From Massilia rubra (lineage in GTDB: Bacteria; Pseudomonadota; Gammaproteobacteria; Burkholderiales; Burkholderiaceae_D), in assembly GCF_011682065.1 (NCBI RefSeq), contig NZ_VUYU01000021.1:1-64000 (forward strand): DNA of 64,000 bases, read 5' to 3'. The translations under genes and the position numbers were made by a program. Below are positions 1 to 8,154 of this stretch, one piece after another (position 1 is the first letter of the stretch; each line of letters begins with the position of its first letter). The notes below the pieces were generated by a model that did not search any database, was not told the DNA's origin, and saw only the letters and a list, made by a program, of their open reading frames with translations.

Positions 1-642
1 CCCAGATCAGCTTCGACCGATTTCATGTGATCGCCCTGGCTAACGAGGCGATGGATGCCGTCAGGCGCGACGAGATGCGTGACCAGCCGCGCGTCGTGCG
101 GGCAGCGATGGGAACGGACCGTAAGGCACTCAAGGGCATGCTCTGGGGCATGCGCAAGGATCATGCTGACTGGAGCGTCGATCAGATCAACACAATGTAC
201 CGGCTGCAGCGTTCGAACCTCAAGAGCGCACGCGCGTGGCGCCTGAAGGAAGGGCTGCGCTCGACTTACGCCGCCGGCGTGACGAGCAACTGCCCGCAGC
301 AGGCCGAGGCCGCCTTGAAGAGCTGGATCTCGTGGGCACGGCGCAGCCGGCTCGATCCATTTAAGAAGCTCGCCACCACGCTCAAGGAACGCCTGGCCGG
401 CGTCGTGCGCGGCATGCTCGATGGGCGCAGCAACGCCTATGTCGAGGCGATGAATGGCATGCTCCAGCAGACCAAACGGGCCGCGCGCGGATTTCGCACC
501 GTGAAAAACTTCGTCGCCATCGCCTACCTTCGCATGTCCAAACTAAAGAACTTGCCCATCAATCCGATGCAACCGGCCGCGCCGATCCGATCTACCATCT
601 ACCGCGCCGGACGTCCATTTCCACTGAAAAGGGCGTAGAGCC
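1..642 (+). mobile_element. ISL3-family insertion sequence, right part
   Basis: The right-hand part of an ISL3-type element; the left part lies outside the window. The transposase ends at 638 and the sequence just after it (637-642, agagcc) reads GGCTCT inward on the other strand, a start typical of ISL3 terminal repeats, so I place the right end near 642. The left terminal repeat and target duplication cannot be seen. The element abuts the headless toxin domain that follows and probably cut off its N-terminal part. Confidence 0.55.
3..638 (+). CDS. ISL3-family transposase, C-terminal part
   Basis: DDE transposase of the ISL3 (IS204/IS1001/IS1096/IS1165) type, catalysing cut-and-paste movement of its element. 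The frame is open from base 3 and begins with ISFDRFHV, the D-x-FHV segment that carries a catalytic Asp in this family. The rest is helical and basic, and the segment RSNAYVEAMNGMLQQTKR near the C-terminus holds the expected final Glu (N-x-E type). The internal GTG at 27 is not a real start: the gene is cut by the window edge. About 211 residues are visible against roughly 400 for the family. Confidence 0.8.
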   Translation, partial: QISFDRFHVIALANEAMDAVRRDEMRDQPRVVRAAMGTDRKALKGMLWGMRKDHADWSVDQINTMYRLQRSNLKSARAWRLKEGLRSTYAAGVTSNCPQQAEAALKSWISWARRSRLDPFKKLATTLKERLAGVVRGMLDGRSNAYVEAMNGMLQQTKRAARGFRTVKNFVAIAYLRMSKLKNLPINPMQPAAPIRSTIYRAGRPFPLKRA

Positions 643-654
643 GGAAATAGCGCA

Positions 655-1080
655 TTGGATGTTCACCTATTTGATGAAGGTGCTGCAGCGTTTTCGCCAA
701 CCAATATGAATATTTATGGGACACATGATGAGAAAGCGTTTATGGCTGCGCTGGACGCAAACAACGGTATTGTTGTGAGTTTAACCAAGGTTTCAGGTGC
801 GGAAGGAATGACGACAATTCGATACCAACTGCCCAATAAAAATATTGCGACAAAGACTGTCTTCGATCCCGTAATTTATCCACGCGCAGAAATGACGAAA
901 ATGGCACAATCTGCCTCCCAATCCGCAATTAACCAATACATTAAGTCTGGGGCTACCGTGCCGGATTTACTTCTGGTTAATGTTGGTGGAATCCAGTGGA
1001 AAGTGGCTGTTGCGCCAGGCCCCGGCGGAATTCCGAATGTTAAAACAGCTTATCCAGCAGGAGCAGCACCATGGCCTTGA
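655..1080 (+). CDS. EndoU-like polymorphic toxin domain, headless
   Basis: Reads as the C-terminal toxin domain of a CdiA/Rhs-type polymorphic toxin. The segment HDEKAFMAAL, then IRYQLP, KTVFDPVIYP and a C-terminal GGIQWKVAV strand resemble the EndoU-like RNase domains found at the ends of contact-dependent toxins. There is no delivery region: the frame stays open back into the ISL3 element ending near 642, and only a TTG at 655 or ATG at 706 could start it. It is therefore probably an orphan domain cut loose by IS insertion. It overlaps the next gene by 10 bases, the usual arrangement of toxin and immunity genes. Family assignment is from motif memory and is moderate. Confidence 0.5.
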   Translation: MDVHLFDEGAAAFSPTNMNIYGTHDEKAFMAALDANNGIVVSLTKVSGAEGMTTIRYQLPNKNIATKTVFDPVIYPRAEMTKMAQSASQSAINQYIKSGATVPDLLLVNVGGIQWKVAVAPGPGGIPNVKTAYPAGAAPWP

Positions 1081-1475
1081 TAAATTTTAAATTCGCTAAC
1101 ACTAATGAAAATCTGAATACCTTGTTAAATTACGCATTGAAAGATATTGTTCGAAGCGATTTTGGCCTTTTCGATATACCGGGCATGGCCTCAAACTTGG
1201 ACCTTTTGTATTCGTATCGCGGGTTACGGTACGAAGATGAGGTAGAGTTTTATCTTTTGCCGCACGGCAACGGGGCGAAGGATGCACCTGTTGACTTTGT
1301 GGTCATCAGTGACCTACTGTTCAATCCTGGTGAAGCAGGCCTATATGCATATAATGAGTTTGCACGGGGTCTTTATGCAGAGCTAATGAGGCAAAGTGAA
1401 GGAAACGAAGCACGCCGAGAAAAGGCAGCAACGTTAATTCAACGTTACAACCTGCAAGAATATGCAGATATGTGA
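1071..1475 (+). CDS. putative immunity protein to the EndoU-like toxin
   Basis: A 134-residue acidic soluble protein with no signal peptide. The ATG at 1071 lies inside the end of the toxin frame, with GGAG about 8 bases upstream, so translation is coupled to the toxin. Position, size, acidity and AT-rich composition all suit an immunity protein that would bind the nuclease domain in the cytoplasm. I do not recognise the family. If the toxin is dead, this gene may persist as orphan protection against sibling strains. Confidence 0.5.
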   Translation: MALINFKFANTNENLNTLLNYALKDIVRSDFGLFDIPGMASNLDLLYSYRGLRYEDEVEFYLLPHGNGAKDAPVDFVVISDLLFNPGEAGLYAYNEFARGLYAELMRQSEGNEARREKAATLIQRYNLQEYADM

Positions 1476-1520
1476 CGTGTAGGACTCGGTGTTAATCGAT
1501 CAACAACGACGGTAACTCGT

Positions 1521-1532
1521 GGGCACCTCGAA
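1521..1532 (+). repeat. left terminal inverted repeat of the IS5-type element
   Basis: GGGCACCTCGAA, an exact 12-base match to the complement of 2741-2752. Confidence 0.75.
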
Positions 1533-1584
1533 AAACCTACCCAGCCGTGGCATCATAGCGGCTTAGTGTTACCGCCCCAATTTC

Positions 1585-2609
1585 ATGATCAAAACAAGCC
1601 TGTTTGCCAACCAAGAACGCGAAGCCAAGCTGAACAAGCTTGGTGATGCGCTGAAGGTGATGGAGCAGCATGTCGACTTCGTCGCGCTTGCCGATGCTGT
1701 TGATAAAGCGGCTCCACGCCCCAGCCGCGAACGCGGCGGCCGTCCCCCATTTCCGACCGAACTGATGGTTCGCGTCTGCTGATCCAGCAGTTGTTCAATC
1801 TGAGCGACGAGCAAATGGAATTCCAGTTGCTCGACCGCCTGAGCTTCCAGCGCTTTGTCGGATTGCGTGCCAGCAGTCAGATACCGGACCGGACGACGAT
1901 CTGGACGTTCAAGGAGCGCTTGATCAAGGCAGGCGCCAGCGAGAGCATCTTTGACGCGGTCAACCGTCAGCTTTCCAGGCACGGCTACATTGCGCGTGGC
2001 GGCCAGATGATCGACGCGAGCATCGTGCAGGCCCCGAAGCAGTCGATGAGCAAAGAGGAAAAGTCGCTCGTTGGCGAAGGCGCCATGCCAGTCGACTGGA
2101 AGCCTGCGAAGCGCCGGCAGAAAGATATGGATGCGCGCTGGACCAAGAAGCACGGCAAGTCCTACTTCGGCTACAAGGTATCGGCTAACGCGGACAAACG
2201 CTACAAGCTGGTACGCAAGATCAAGGTCAGCACCGCCAGCGAGCACGACACGCTGCACTTCGAGGATGTACTCGATCCGGCTAACACGAACCGCAACATC
2301 CTGGCCGACAAGGGGTATGTGGATGGCGAGCGCGAGGACAGGCTGACCCGGCAGGGCTGGCGCATTCACATCCAGCGCAAAGGGAGCAAGGACAAGCCCA
2401 TTTCGGAGGCGCAAAAGCGTCGTAACGCACGCATCGCCAAGACCCGCGCCCGGGTAGAGCATGTGTTTGCCGGCCTCGCCGAGATGGGCGGCAAGGGCCT
2501 GCGCACAATCGGGCTGGCGCGCGCCACGCTCCAGCTCAACTGGAAAGTCGCTGCGTACAATCTGCGGCGTCTGGTCTACTTGAGGGAGGCCAGGGTCGAG
2601 GCCTTCTGA
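1585..2609 (+). pseudogene. IS5-family transposase, frameshifted
   Basis: Encodes an N-terminal DUF772-like region (from the ATG at 1585) and a DDE domain. The first frame ends at the TGA at 1780-1782 just after LMVRV. The downstream frame continues with QQLFNLSDEQMEFQLLDRL, which is the normal continuation in this family. Inserting one base after gtc near 1777 would restore a protein of about 341 residues. Catalytic residues are visible: MIDAS (first Asp), ADKGY (second Asp) and RARVEHVF (Glu). The element may be unable to move by itself, unless the shift is a sequencing error or a programmed frameshift; no slippery run is obvious. Confidence 0.8.
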
Positions 2610-2740
2610 CGCCCGCAGTCCGTCCGGACTGCGCAAAATGAGGTTGAGCGCCTGTAAACGGGTACGAAACAGCTCGGCCTGGCATCAAAAAACGCATCCG
2701 CCGGCATCGCAAGCGGCAATTACGCGGAATTTGCCAGTAA

Positions 2741-2752
2741 TTCGAGGTGCCC
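2741..2752 (-). repeat. right terminal inverted repeat of the IS5-type element
   Basis: TTCGAGGTGCCC, the exact complement of the left repeat at 1521-1532. Confidence 0.75.
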
Positions 2753-2943
2753 TTCAGTAGTTGAACTTCCACGTACACCTCTTTTATGTATAAGGGGACG
2801 CCTTTGGGTACGCTCCGCCACAATTGTCCGGATCGCTCGCATTTATGAATTTACAAAGAAACTTGCATTTTGATACCCGCAAATAGTTTATGACTGCGGA
2901 TGAGCTTATTAATCTTCTAAAAAAGTGAGAATTGGGAGGCGTC

Positions 2944-3453
2944 ATGTCGGATTCTGCGAGAATTATTGGGAATATATTCTGTCCAGGTTGTCACGTCAAA
3001 ATCCTGAACTCGGCTCGTTTTCAGTGGGGCGCCGTATCTGGGATAACCTATGAAATTGGTGAAGATGTAATTTGGCTGCGAGACGATGGGGGAGCGATTG
3101 CTCCATCATTTAGGTTATATTCTTTGCAGCAAGGCGCTTTGCACTGGAACTGTGGCGATTCACAGGTTAAGAATGTAATTTTGTTTGATGAAGATGTTTA
3201 TACGAAGAACCACATTCTTGAATGCCCACACTGTCATGAGGTATCGGCGGCCCTAGTTGCGATAGTTAAGAATGGGAAAATTGATGCTCTCACAGCGTTG
3301 CTGGAAAAAGAGGTCGATCAAATTCTTGGACACAATCGTGATAATGCACATATTGTAGTTGTCCGTGACGATGGCACCTATTGGCCGAGAGTGGACTGGT
3401 ATGATCATCCAATTGAAATAATTCTGACTCCTGATTCCGTATTCCGAATCTGA
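2944..3453 (+). CDS. small protein with two CxxC pairs
   Basis: A 169-residue protein. The ATG at 2944 is chosen because GGGAGG lies 5-10 bases upstream. Two CxxC pairs, CPGC near residue 15 and CPHC near residue 96, would suit a zinc ribbon. The rest is mixed alpha/beta, with VVVRDDGTYWPRVDWYDHP near the end. AT-rich like its neighbours and lying just beyond the IS5 element, it may be an immunity or accessory protein of the broken toxin locus, but nothing in it proves that. Family not recognised. Confidence 0.5.
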   Translation: MSDSARIIGNIFCPGCHVKILNSARFQWGAVSGITYEIGEDVIWLRDDGGAIAPSFRLYSLQQGALHWNCGDSQVKNVILFDEDVYTKNHILECPHCHEVSAALVAIVKNGKIDALTALLEKEVDQILGHNRDNAHIVVVRDDGTYWPRVDWYDHPIEIILTPDSVFRI

Positions 3454-3455
3454 TC

Positions 3456-3713
3456 ATGGATCAGTCCAGGGGAGTGCCAACAAACGGAGGCCCACTTAGC
3501 AATGATGGCGGGATTTTTTTACTGTGGCAACATAAGGTGCTGCTCTATCCCATTCGTATGCCGCCCTATATTGAAAATAGTGATTTGGCAATTCGAAATA
3601 TATCATTTGGCGCTCCTCGTGTAAATATTGAGTGTGGGAGTTTAAACACGAAAATGAGGAATTTCAATTCGAAAGGAATTCCTGAGACTATTACTGGTTT
3701 GTATACGCGGTGA
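3456..3713 (+). CDS. hypothetical 85-residue protein
   Basis: Begins two bases after the preceding stop and has no clear ribosome site, so it may depend on coupling. No signal peptide, membrane segment or known motif is visible. It could be a real small orphan protein or the tail of something lost by rearrangement. Confidence 0.3.
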   Translation: MDQSRGVPTNGGPLSNDGGIFLLWQHKVLLYPIRMPPYIENSDLAIRNISFGAPRVNIECGSLNTKMRNFNSKGIPETITGLYTR

Positions 3714-3780
3714 CGCATGGTGTTTGTGAAAATATTGAGTATATCTATTAATTTGTAAATGCAATATTTTTTTGCTTTGT

Positions 3781-4065
3781 ATGAATATGAAAAATTTGAC
3801 TCCAGATCTATATGAAAAGGCTTGTTTAGTTCTTGCTCGAGATATTTCTTTATCTGAGGAGGAAAGTGTGAATTCATTTTTTGAATTCTCAGATTTAGAT
3901 ATCCGTGAGTTTCAGCTTCTTGGTGAAAAGAGCAGTATATTGGTAGTGTCGTATATTAGATTTAGGCTGCAAGGAAACGTTGCATTGAGTTCGGTGATGT
4001 CTTATTGTTCCTCGGTTGTCCAAAAAGGCATGCCTGTTTCTGAATGGTATGCCTTGTTAGAATAG
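3781..4065 (+). CDS. small acidic protein, immunity-like
   Basis: About 94 residues from the ATG at 3781 (a second ATG lies at 3787), acidic and helical, with the segment LSEEESVNSFFEFSDLDI. The base composition is strongly AT-rich. It ends exactly where the IS30 remnant starts, so its C-terminus may be native or trimmed. Size and setting suggest an orphan immunity protein; the family is not recognised. Confidence 0.4.
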   Translation: MNMKNLTPDLYEKACLVLARDISLSEEESVNSFFEFSDLDIREFQLLGEKSSILVVSYIRFRLQGNVALSSVMSYCSSVVQKGMPVSEWYALLE

Positions 4066-4320
4066 CTTGGTTTGCTCTGGTCGCCGGAGCAAATTGCGCG
4101 CAAACTCAAGCTCCTTTGGCCGAAAATCCAGAAAAATCTGTGTCCCACGAGACCATCTACAATGCCATCTATCTGCATCCGTGTGGCAAGTTCAAACGTG
4201 AGCTGATCAGCTGCCTGCGCCATCACAAGCAAGTGCGCAAACCGCGCAGCCGGGGCACCGACCGCCATGGTCAGATCCAAGAGATGCAGAGCATCCATAT
4301 CCGCCCTCCAGAGGAACGGA
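4066..4320 (+). pseudogene. IS30-family transposase remnant
   Basis: Two frames together read as an internal IS30 transposase segment. LWSPEQIARKLKLLWP lies in one frame, and ENPEKSVSHETIYNAIY followed by GKFKRELISCLRHHKQVRK and IHIRPPE lies in another. The shift falls near 4120. Both ends are missing, no terminal repeats are visible, and the right edge joins directly to a second EndoU-like fragment. It is dead. Confidence 0.65.
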
Positions 4321-4321
4321 G

Positions 4322-4507
4322 GTTAGTTCTACGAAGTTTCCCGGTCCCAATGGATTTTATGAAGTGAAATATAGCCTTCTTGGGAAAGCCGAGACTACCA
4401 AAACTGTATTTGATCCCAAGGTTATACTCCGACTGACGTGGCAGGCATGGCACACTCAGCTAGAGTCCCACCGGTATGAGTTCGTTGATTGCTCCTTGGC
4501 TCGATGA
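4322..4507 (+). pseudogene. second EndoU-like toxin fragment
   Basis: In the frame starting at 4322 the translation runs VSSTKFPGPNGFYEVKYSL, then KTVFDPKV. This parallels the IRYQLP...KTVFDPVIY segment of the toxin domain at 655-1080. After FDPKV the similarity stops and the frame ends at 4507; a neighbouring frame continues with YSD, the expected next residues, so a frameshift follows the motif. The N-terminal part is replaced by IS30 sequence. This is a broken second copy of the same toxin class. Confidence 0.5.
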
Positions 4508-4901
4508 GGTTTCAAATCGCGTTCCAGAAGGTACATTATCACAATTTGAAAATGAATCATTCGTGTCTGCAACAGCACAAAGCATAACTAACGGCGTCAC
4601 TGAAGCTCAGATGGTCAAGGAGATTGGTGAGTGGTCGAACGCTGAGACTCTTCCAAAACAGCCGAACGCATGGAAAGCAAACAATGCGGTCTGGGGTGGC
4701 GGAATGGTATCGGAACAGAATACCGTATTGTTAGCGAATAGAGGTATTATTGGAGCGGAATTGCAAGTGCCTAGGCAAAAAGCTCATATGGTCGCTATTG
4801 AATCAATAGCTGGGGCGCTTGGTCAATTTCGTATTTTAGATGCCGGTATTGGTGCCACCTATACCGTCAACAAAGCTTGGAAAAAATACGTTTCAAAGTG
4901 A
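4476..4901 (+). CDS. hypothetical 141-residue protein, possible toxin-module piece
   Basis: Starts at an ATG inside the second EndoU-like fragment. It has no signal peptide and carries a Gly/Ala-rich stretch (NNAVWGGGMVSEQ) and a basic C-terminus. It could be a small effector-like domain or the reading frame that remains after the rearrangement upstream. It is followed 62 bases later by a small acidic-type ORF, again a toxin/immunity-like arrangement. Family not recognised. Confidence 0.35.
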   Translation: MSSLIAPWLDEVSNRVPEGTLSQFENESFVSATAQSITNGVTEAQMVKEIGEWSNAETLPKQPNAWKANNAVWGGGMVSEQNTVLLANRGIIGAELQVPRQKAHMVAIESIAGALGQFRILDAGIGATYTVNKAWKKYVSK

Positions 4902-4963
4902 TTTTCACTAAATGATTGATTTAGAGGTATTTTTTCAAAGTAAAGGAAGGGAGATTAAAAATT

Positions 4964-5224
4964 TTGTCTTTTTATGAGCTTGAATCTATTTCTTTTTATA
5001 GGAAAAATTGTTATTTTATAAAAATAGAAAGATGTGGTGAATATATTGAAACAATTTGTGAGGTCAAACGAGTTGAGGCAGGGCAAAGTGGACCGATTGA
5101 AGTCCTGGAATTCACCTCTGTGCAATTTAATGAACTATGTACTAGCGGGGAAATATATTTAAGGCCGATAGGTAAAGTGGTTTTTGCATTTCATGAGTGC
5201 CGCTGCTTGGCAGGTGTTAATTAA
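4964..5224 (+). CDS. small orphan protein, immunity-like, start uncertain
   Basis: An 86-residue reading with a TTG start at 4964, preceded by a purine-rich aaggaaggGAG about 10 bases upstream. A different frame starts with ATG at 4912 (MIDLEVFFQSKGREIKN) and stops at 4977, just inside this one. The two may be a single gene broken near the T-rich run at 4970. Predicted beta-rich with two Cys near the C-terminus. Likely the partner of the preceding ORF; function not recognisable. Confidence 0.35.
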   Translation: MSFYELESISFYRKNCYFIKIERCGEYIETICEVKRVEAGQSGPIEVLEFTSVQFNELCTSGEIYLRPIGKVVFAFHECRCLAGVN

Positions 5225-5469
5225 TATAAACAATGTCGGAATTCGGTAGGGCTTTCTGATATTTTAAGCAAGCGCCTATTTGAACGTCCCTTGGATTGCA
5301 AGCGTGAGGTGTGGCGACTCGTGGGATCATGTACCCATCCGTAGCTGGTCAGCGTACACTTGGAAATCGTCAGGCGTAGTACGGTACACTCCAACTTGAG
5401 ACCTTGTGTCAGAACCAGTTTTACTGCATCTTCCCGAAGCTCCACGGTAGAGGTTTTTGAGCGTCTCAT
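5221..5469 (-). pseudogene. IS3-type OrfA N-terminal remnant
   Basis: The start, STVELREDAVKLVLTQGLKL, is typical of the helix-turn-helix beginning of IS3-family OrfA (IS911-like) proteins. After about 30 residues the match fades into a Ser/Arg-rich stretch that does not look like a real protein. No OrfB and no inverted repeats are visible. Probably a residual fragment. Confidence 0.4.
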
Positions 5470-5628
5470 AAAGTTTCTCCAGTTGGTGGATTAAAATATC
5501 AAATCTTGCAGAGCTTAGATATACTCAGACGCCATCGAAATTTCTGAGGCGTGGCGCTATGGCGTGGGAAATATTTGTCGATATGCATAGTCCATACTTG
5601 AATATAGACTTATAGCGAGGTGGACATT

Positions 5629-5988
5629 ATGATTAAAGCAATTCCCAATGATTATTTTAGCTTGCTGGGGATTTCTTATTTGGAAGAGAATAAGATCTTA
5701 ACGGTAGAATTCGGAGGTAAGACGGGTGATATTCACATTAGAAAATATGGGCTGGTTGATCTCTGCTTGCCCGATGTGTGGATTGTTTCTGATATGGATA
5801 TACTTAATATATTTGGGGGTAGATACATGCCATATTTATGTGTATTTTTTAGGAATTTGGAGCAATTCTGTTTTGTGAATAGGATTCAATTGCCTTTGAA
5901 AAAAATAGATTTGCGTGATATTGGTAGGTATGATTTGGATGGGCGCGCCTACGATGAGCTAATCGGAGTTGTTGTAGCAGCTCGCTAA
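5629..5988 (+). CDS. hypothetical 119-residue protein
   Basis: The start is the ATG at 5629 with AGCGAGG about 10 bases upstream. A soluble, hydrophobic-core mixed alpha/beta protein, AT-rich like the other orphans here. No motif recognised. Size and setting fit an orphan immunity gene. Confidence 0.45.
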   Translation: MIKAIPNDYFSLLGISYLEENKILTVEFGGKTGDIHIRKYGLVDLCLPDVWIVSDMDILNIFGGRYMPYLCVFFRNLEQFCFVNRIQLPLKKIDLRDIGRYDLDGRAYDELIGVVVAAR

Positions 5989-6233
5989 GACATTTTGCTA
6001 ATCAGGTTTATCCACTTGGGGGAGTGGCTTGTCGAGGTGGGCTAATCGCTATCTGAAGAATTGATGGTTGATTTTTAACCGTTCAGCCTGAGTGGCAATG
6101 CGATTATATGCTCTGTCTCATCGCATAAGTAGCGCTCAATAGTAGTTGAGTTTGTGAATAAAGGTGGACAGCGTGCTATTGGAGCGAATTCAGAAAAGTT
6201 GCCGATTAACATGGTTATTGAAGTGAATAAGTG

Positions 6234-6449
6234 ATGGCAAAAATCGTGTTGGATGGATGGGAACCTGGTTTCAATAAAGTCGGCTTGAATCAACTGTTAA
6301 GGCAGAGGTTCGAGTATTCGCTGGGGGCGGCAAAACGGGTTGTTGACGAGCTACTGGAGAATCGGCATATAGTTATCGAGGTGGCCGATGCAATTTTGAT
6401 AGAGATCGGCCTGAGATTGAAGGTTCTGGGAGTGCGATTCAGGTATTAG
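6234..6449 (+). CDS. small 71-residue protein, L7/L12 C-terminal-like sequence
   Basis: The segment NKVGLNQLLRQRFEYSLGAAKRVVDELLENRHIVIEV is reminiscent of the ribosomal L7/L12 C-terminal fold (helix-helix-strand). Small stand-alone proteins of this kind occur as orphans. The ATG at 6234 is used; a GTG overlaps at 6231. No clear ribosome site. Function unknown. Confidence 0.4.
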   Translation: MAKIVLDGWEPGFNKVGLNQLLRQRFEYSLGAAKRVVDELLENRHIVIEVADAILIEIGLRLKVLGVRFRY

Positions 6450-6777
6450 GAGACTGAAGTTTTTCCGCGAGTAGCTGGAACGGTGTCAGATAAGCTAACT
6501 GTTCGTTTGCTCAAATGCTGGCTGTTTGCAGCGGCACTGTAATCAAGACTGCCGCCGGCTTCATTATGCCGGTCGCTTGCAGGGCTGAACCGGCGTAAGA
6601 TGCATGGCTCTATATCGGGAATGCCGTGCCCGCATGGCGAAAGACGATGTCGAACAAACGCATGCAGTTGGTGTCCGAATGTGGTTGACGGCATTGCCGG
6701 CTACAATGCGGACGAACCAAGTCAACTCGAACGCCTCTACGAATTTCGTGCTGCGTTCGACCTATTGCGGAGAGAAG
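6450..6777 (+). other. gap without a supported gene
   Basis: About 330 bases between two small orphan genes. Several short frames cross it on both strands, but none has a ribosome site or a recognisable protein pattern. Its GC content is higher than that of the genes on its left, so it may be a remnant of a lost insertion, which I cannot name. Confidence 0.4.
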
Positions 6778-7239
6778 ATGAGAACCTGCGAGATGTGCGG
6801 TACCGACATGGCGTCCGGACAGAGTCGCTGTCTGGGCTGTGGCGGTATCGTTTCCGATCCGCCAGCGGGAACCGACCGTTTGATCGGCAATGCGACATGG
6901 GGACGCATTATCGTGGACCTTCGCTCCGTGGGCGACAGTAAAATCCCGTTCTTGAGCTTAATCCAGGCAACATGGAAGAGCTTTGAAGAACGTTCCGCCC
7001 AGCGCTTGTATCCGGGGCAGGCAGATTCTGTCGACTTCCAAGCCGCCACCATGACGCTGTATGGCCCCCTTGAATCGTTTTTCCGGCTCAAGGAGGCACT
7101 GGAGGCGTCCGGCTATTGTCCGGCTCCCATCGTATTCGATCCGGTTGCCCTCGATGAGCTATACGCCATTCGTGACGGGAGCCCAATGGTGACACGTCAT
7201 CTCGATGAGCCAGTGCCGGCGGTCGGCAATCCGGTGTGA
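6778..7239 (+). CDS. zinc-ribbon-type hypothetical protein
   Basis: 153 residues from the ATG at 6778, chosen because GGAGAGAAG immediately precedes it and a zinc-ribbon pattern begins at residue 4: CEMCG...CLGCGG, two CxxC pairs 11 residues apart. The remainder is alpha/beta with a hydrophobic helix near IPFLSLIQATWKSFEE. A longer in-frame extension back to 6604 exists but lacks both a ribosome site and protein-like composition. Function unknown; it begins a run of four same-strand small genes. Confidence 0.5.
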   Translation: MRTCEMCGTDMASGQSRCLGCGGIVSDPPAGTDRLIGNATWGRIIVDLRSVGDSKIPFLSLIQATWKSFEERSAQRLYPGQADSVDFQAATMTLYGPLESFFRLKEALEASGYCPAPIVFDPVALDELYAIRDGSPMVTRHLDEPVPAVGNPV

Positions 7240-7295
7240 TGGGCTGGTTGTGCGGTTGCCGGATGTTGAAACATAGATGAATCGGGGGGCGACAC

Positions 7296-7691
7296 ATGTA
7301 TGATTTTCTTAATGATGAATTCCCAGATGGACAAAGAATCCCCTACAAGCTGATCCGGTATCAATTTTTGCGGTGCTATTACATCTACTGTAGCAGTAAG
7401 TTCAGCGTATCTAAAAGAATTTTCGGCGAGTGGGTGGGGAATGAGCACGAAAGTGCCTTTGCTTATGATAACCTGGAATTGTCCTTTGAATTGCCGATCG
7501 AAAACCTGATGCTGGAGGTTATATCTACGATCATGGCTGGTGGGCGCCAATCTGCGCAATTCGAACAGCACACCCAAAAACGAATCGTAAAAATACTTGA
7601 TGGAAGAAAGATAGGCGACTTGCTGGGAACCCTGGATGGCGATGAATTGGCGGAATTCCGGGCCGATCTTGCTTTGTTGAGGTTGATGTAA
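7296..7691 (+). CDS. orphan immunity-like protein, paralogue A
   Basis: 131 residues. It begins MYDFLNDEFPDGQRIPYKLI and is clearly related to the next gene (same opening, AGGRQS in the middle, and an acidic LDGDELAEFRADLALLR ending against LGHDERREFRDDLAIV). A G-rich ribosome site (GGGGGG) lies about 10 bases upstream. Tandem, diverged, small soluble proteins next to toxin debris are typical of immunity-gene arrays. Family name not recognised. Confidence 0.6.
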   Translation: MYDFLNDEFPDGQRIPYKLIRYQFLRCYYIYCSSKFSVSKRIFGEWVGNEHESAFAYDNLELSFELPIENLMLEVISTIMAGGRQSAQFEQHTQKRIVKILDGRKIGDLLGTLDGDELAEFRADLALLRLM

Positions 7692-7747
7692 GGTGATCTG
7701 CCAAATAGAATGAAAATAGGCGAATCGCATCGAAAAAGGACTTGAAT

Positions 7748-8140
7748 GTGTATGATTTTGCAAATGACACCTGGCCCGACGGCGAACGGGTTCCCTACAA
7801 GCTGATTCATTGGCGTTTTCTGGATCATCTGTATCAGTACTCCAGAATTCCCGGCAATTTCAACAGTGACTGGGGCACTGGCTGGGACAGATACGAGCAG
7901 CAAAGTGAATTTGCTTACGAGAAGATTGTGCCATCACTTCAGCGACCGGTCGAAAAATTGATGATCGAAATTGTGGTATTGCTCCTGGCTGCTGGGAGGC
8001 AATCGCCCAGCTTCGATGAATTCCACCGCAATAAAATTGCTGCGATCCTTGACGATTCCGCCCTGGAAGACTTAATGAGCATGCTTGGACATGATGAGCG
8101 GCGCGAGTTCAGGGATGACCTGGCCATTGTGCAAACATAG
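7748..8140 (+). CDS. orphan immunity-like protein, paralogue B
   Basis: The start is taken as GTG at 7748, because AAAAGGA lies 7 bases upstream and the resulting N-terminus (MYDFANDTWPDGERVPYKLI) aligns exactly with that of the preceding paralogue. 130 residues, soluble, acidic. With its neighbour it forms a tandem pair, probably from duplication and divergence to match different toxin variants (inference). Confidence 0.6.
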   Translation: MYDFANDTWPDGERVPYKLIHWRFLDHLYQYSRIPGNFNSDWGTGWDRYEQQSEFAYEKIVPSLQRPVEKLMIEIVVLLLAAGRQSPSFDEFHRNKIAAILDDSALEDLMSMLGHDERREFRDDLAIVQT

Positions 8141-8154
8141 CCGGAATTGAAAAG

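Larger units (their letters stand above)
1521..2752 (+). mobile_element. IS5-family insertion sequence, about 1.23 kb
   Basis: A complete-looking element bounded by a perfect 12-base inverted repeat, GGGCACCTCGAA at 1521-1532 and its complement at 2741-2752. It holds one transposase gene with a single-base frameshift. Length and the DUF772 plus DDE organisation match the IS5 family. The flanking bases (actcgt on the left, ttcagt on the right) show no convincing target duplication, so either it has decayed or the element has recombined. Confidence 0.75.

Noticed and set aside
1569-2636. 355-residue minus-strand frame over the IS5 element
   Set aside because: Antisense of the transposase; no known family and no ribosome site.
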